Part shown: one piece after another, positions 23,258-25,306 of the stretch | Layout: each line of letters begins with the position of its first letter | Numbering within the stretch: the stretch's first letter is position 1 | Source: Chloroflexota bacterium | GTDB taxonomy: Bacteria; Chloroflexota; Dehalococcoidia; SZUA-161 | DNA length: 25,306 nucleotides | Assembly: GCA_016865955.1 (NCBI GenBank) | Contig: VGNW01000006.1 | Span: 1-25,306, forward strand | Reading direction: 5' to 3' | Position numbers and translations under genes: made by a program | Notes under the pieces: model-generated | The model's database searches: none | The model's input: only the letters and a program-made list of their open reading frames with translations | Told to the model about the DNA's origin: nothing

Positions 23258-24436
23258 CTACCGTCCGGGGACGCCGAAGATGCCCATGCTGCACATAAAA
23301 GTGCCCGGATGCCCGCCCTGGTTATGCGCTATACCGAGCTGGACATTTTTGAGCTGGCGCGACGGTTCTTCGGCCTTGCCCTGTATCTGCTTGTATATCT
23401 CGTAAACCTCTCTGACGCCGCTGGCACCGACAGGATGCCCGAACGACTTGAGTCCGCCTCCGGCATTGAAGGCAACCTCTCCGTTCAGGGCAAATGTGCC
23501 CGCTTCGATGTCGTATTTGGCTTTTCCTTTCTCACAGAAACCCATCGCCTCGTAGCACATAAGCTCTGCGATGGAGAAGCAGTCGTGGCATTCAACTATA
23601 TCTATCTCTTTTCTCGGGTTTTTAATGCCTGCCTGCTGATATACCTGCTGGGTAGCCCTGTAGGTCTCCTCCCAGTGCACCCAGTCGTAGGTGGTCATCA
23701 TCTTGCCGCAGCCCGGTCCTGCTGCGTTGCCCAGGGCTTTAACCGTGATGAAATCCTTCCTGAACTTCTTGGCGTCCTCGGTTCGGCACAGTATGGCAGC
23801 CGCTGCGCCATCAGTCACGCCGCAGCAGTCGAAAAGACCTAGAGGCCAGGCGATTATGGGGGCATTCAAAGCCTGGTCGAGCGTTATCTCACGGCGAAGG
23901 TGTGCCTTGGGATTGCGGGCACCGTTATAGTGACTCTTCACCGATATCATGGCTAGGTGTTTTTTCTCAGCGCCGTAATCGGCGAAATATCGGGTCGCAG
24001 CGATGGCATATCGTCCCGGCGGCGTAGCCTGTATGCCGAAAACAGGGTGAATGCCGCCCATCGGCTCACCGGAGCCTAAACCTCCCACGCCGCGGTCCTT
24101 GGTCTTTTCGAAGCCAACGCAGAGTACGAGGTCATACGCCTTGGCTATAAGGGCGTAGGTTGCGCCCCTGATGGTCTCCAAACCCGTGCCGCAGAGGTTC
24201 TCCACTCTCACGATTGGTATATAGTCGAGTTTCAGTGGGTAAGCCAGGCTCTGTCCGCCGGCGAATCCCAGCGTGCCCGACCATGCCGCCTGGACGTCTT
24301 TAAGCCCGACGCCTGCATCTTCGAGTGCCTCCGTAGTGGCTTCGACGACCAAATCCCAGGCGCTGCGATCCCAGTGCTCGGCGAATTTGCTGCAGCCCAT
24401 GCCTACTATGGCAACTTTATCTTTAATGCTTTCCAT
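23258..24436 (-). CDS. Thiolase family protein (acetyl-CoA acetyltransferase, SCP2 type)
   Basis: Cytoplasmic thiolase-fold enzyme of 392 residues that makes or cleaves 3-oxoacyl-CoA. The acyl-accepting cysteine is Cys82 in ENLCGTGLETIRGA. The C-terminal catalytic motifs are FGHPVGASG (His334) and AHNQGG (His371); ECHDCFS precedes them. This SCP2-type thiolase is typically encoded beside a DUF35 Zn-ribbon/OB-fold protein and an HMG-CoA-synthase-like protein, as here, where the partner gene ends 39 bp upstream. In archaea that set forms a channelling complex for acetoacetyl-CoA and HMG-CoA; in this genome a fatty or aromatic acid oxidation role is equally possible. AAGGAAGGTG precedes the ATG. 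Confidence 0.93.
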   Translation of the reverse strand: MESIKDKVAIVGMGCSKFAEHWDRSAWDLVVEATTEALEDAGVGLKDVQAAWSGTLGFAGGQSLAYPLKLDYIPIVRVENLCGTGLETIRGATYALIAKAYDLVLCVGFEKTKDRGVGGLGSGEPMGGIHPVFGIQATPPGRYAIAATRYFADYGAEKKHLAMISVKSHYNGARNPKAHLRREITLDQALNAPIIAWPLGLFDCCGVTDGAAAAILCRTEDAKKFRKDFITVKALGNAAGPGCGKMMTTYDWVHWEETYRATQQVYQQAGIKNPRKEIDIVECHDCFSIAELMCYEAMGFCEKGKAKYDIEAGTFALNGEVAFNAGGGLKSFGHPVGASGVREVYEIYKQIQGKAEEPSRQLKNVQLGIAHNQGGHPGTFMCSMGIFGVPGR

Positions 24437-24475
24437 AATTCACCTTCCTTCAGAACGAGTCTTCGGGACGAGTCC

Positions 24476-25306
24476 TTAAGCTCCTCTCAGAGGGCGGCAT
24501 TTCCAGTAGTAATTGCGGATACCCCGTTCACTGTGCATCCATCTGAAGGTAAGCTCTACAGGCATCTCGAGCTCTATCTTTTCGGGGTCGCGGTCTGTCA
24601 TCTGAGCGTAGAATCTCCCGCCGTCATCGAAATCTATGATGCAGAGGATGATAGGCGAATCGAGGCTGGGTCCCAGATTGTCCTTGCTGAAGGTGAACAA
24701 TTTGCCTCTTCTGTCAGCAAGGCGGACCTCCTCGAACTGGTCCTTGGCTTGACAGTACATGCAAATCCGCTGCGGCGGGAAGTTGATATTGCCGCAGACC
24801 AGACACTTGCCGCCGCGGCAGTTGATGTTCCACCTGCGGTCGCGCCATGAGATTGTGGCTGCCGACTGGTTCTCCCAGAAAGTATATCCCTGAAGAATGC
24901 CGCGGTAGCGCAGGTACTTATCGTAGCTCATCAGAGGCAGCTTGGAGTCGAGATGATATTTTATCGCACGTCGCTGTGACAGTTTCTTTATTCCGTCAGC
25001 GATGGTGATGATGAATGCATCTGCGCCGTCTCCGTAATTGGAGAGCAGCATCTTATCGCCAGTCTTGGCTGCCTCCAGAGCGCCTGCCAGCATCATCAGG
25101 GCATAAGCGGCACCGCAATTGCCTACATTTGCGAACAGACTGTCTTGAACTTGAGTTTTGTAATCTAAGCCGATATTTCTGGCTACCTGCTGATGTCTTC
25201 TGGCATCGTGAGTATAAAGGACGGCTTTGGTGATATCGGCTGGCTTCAGCCCCTGCTCTTTCAGAAGCGCTTTTACAGCCTCAGTGGTGTTATCCAGATA
25301 GCCGTT
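24476..25306 (-). CDS. HMG-CoA-synthase/KAS III-like thiolase-fold protein fused to DUF35 Zn-ribbon and OB-fold, 5' end off window
   Basis: The frame is open from the stop at 24476 to the right edge (276 codons), so the start lies outside. The visible N-terminal part (about 1-110 of the fragment) is the C-terminal half of a KAS III/HMG-CoA-synthase-like thiolase fold: KALLKEQGLKPADITKAVLYTHDARRH and NVGNCGAAYALMMLAGALEAAK, the asparagine-loop region. Next comes a rubredoxin-like Zn-ribbon, CLVCG and ICMYC about 15 residues apart, then an OB fold (GKLFTFSKDNLG, IIDFDDGGRFYAQMTD, VELTFRW) of the DUF35 family. In archaea the synthase and DUF35 are separate subunits bridging to the thiolase; here they are fused. 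Together with the thiolase gene 39 bp downstream it forms an operon for sequential acyl-CoA condensation or cleavage. Confidence 0.9.
   Translation of the reverse strand, partial: NGYLDNTTEAVKALLKEQGLKPADITKAVLYTHDARRHQQVARNIGLDYKTQVQDSLFANVGNCGAAYALMMLAGALEAAKTGDKMLLSNYGDGADAFIITIADGIKKLSQRRAIKYHLDSKLPLMSYDKYLRYRGILQGYTFWENQSAATISWRDRRWNINCRGGKCLVCGNINFPPQRICMYCQAKDQFEEVRLADRRGKLFTFSKDNLGPSLDSPIILCIIDFDDGGRFYAQMTDRDPEKIELEMPVELTFRWMHSERGIRNYYWKCRPLRGA

Overview
The window looks like a strictly anaerobic bacterium, most plausibly an uncultured Dehalococcoidia-type Chloroflexota. The basis is repertoire: an HndA/HndC-type NADH module, a nickel CO dehydrogenase, rubredoxin, an HMG-CoA-synthase-like/Zn-ribbon/OB-fold protein with its thiolase, and intergenic DNA full of perfect hairpin words. 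Ribosome binding sites are mostly strong GGAGG types and the ribosomal operon is bacterial. The phylum is an inference from memory of such repertoires; no marker tree was run.

Layout. 1-2299 (-): NuoE/HndA and NuoF/HndC subunits of a soluble NAD(P)H-oxidising iron-sulfur complex; the second runs off the left edge. 2429-3418 (+): a divergent GAF-like/coiled-coil/LuxR regulator sharing a palindrome-containing promoter region with them. 3722-5729 (+): a lipoprotein serpin and an alpha/beta hydrolase. 5765-6961 (-): an M42 aminopeptidase downstream of tRNA-Pro(CGG). 7068-9476 (+): a CRP/FNR-type palindrome, rubredoxin, cooS with its own promoter and overlapping operator-like repeat, then a bidirectional terminator.

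9491-18109 (-) is the most unusual part, one long co-directional cluster. In transcription order it reads: adenylate-forming (PaaK-like) enzyme 2, substrate-binding lipoprotein 2, a truncated radical-SAM remnant, adenylate-forming enzyme 1, substrate-binding lipoprotein 1, intact B12-binding radical SAM protein, ABC ATPase, ABC permease. It shows a tandem duplication of a ligase/binding-protein unit whose junction carries the first 29 codons of the radical SAM gene. A divergent methyltransferase (18263, +) with an atypical SAM-binding motif may belong to it. Together they suggest uptake, activation and radical or methyl modification of an unknown small molecule.

19122-20958 (+): a zinc alcohol dehydrogenase and a GNAT acetyltransferase, separated and followed by hairpin words. 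21185-23185 (-): radC, then rplL and rplJ behind an L10-leader autoregulatory RNA and a good promoter; L12 has an unusual charged N-terminal extension. 23258-25306 (-): an SCP2-type thiolase and, off the right edge, a thiolase-fold/Zn-ribbon/OB-fold fusion.

No CRISPR array, insertion sequence, phage gene or rRNA was seen.
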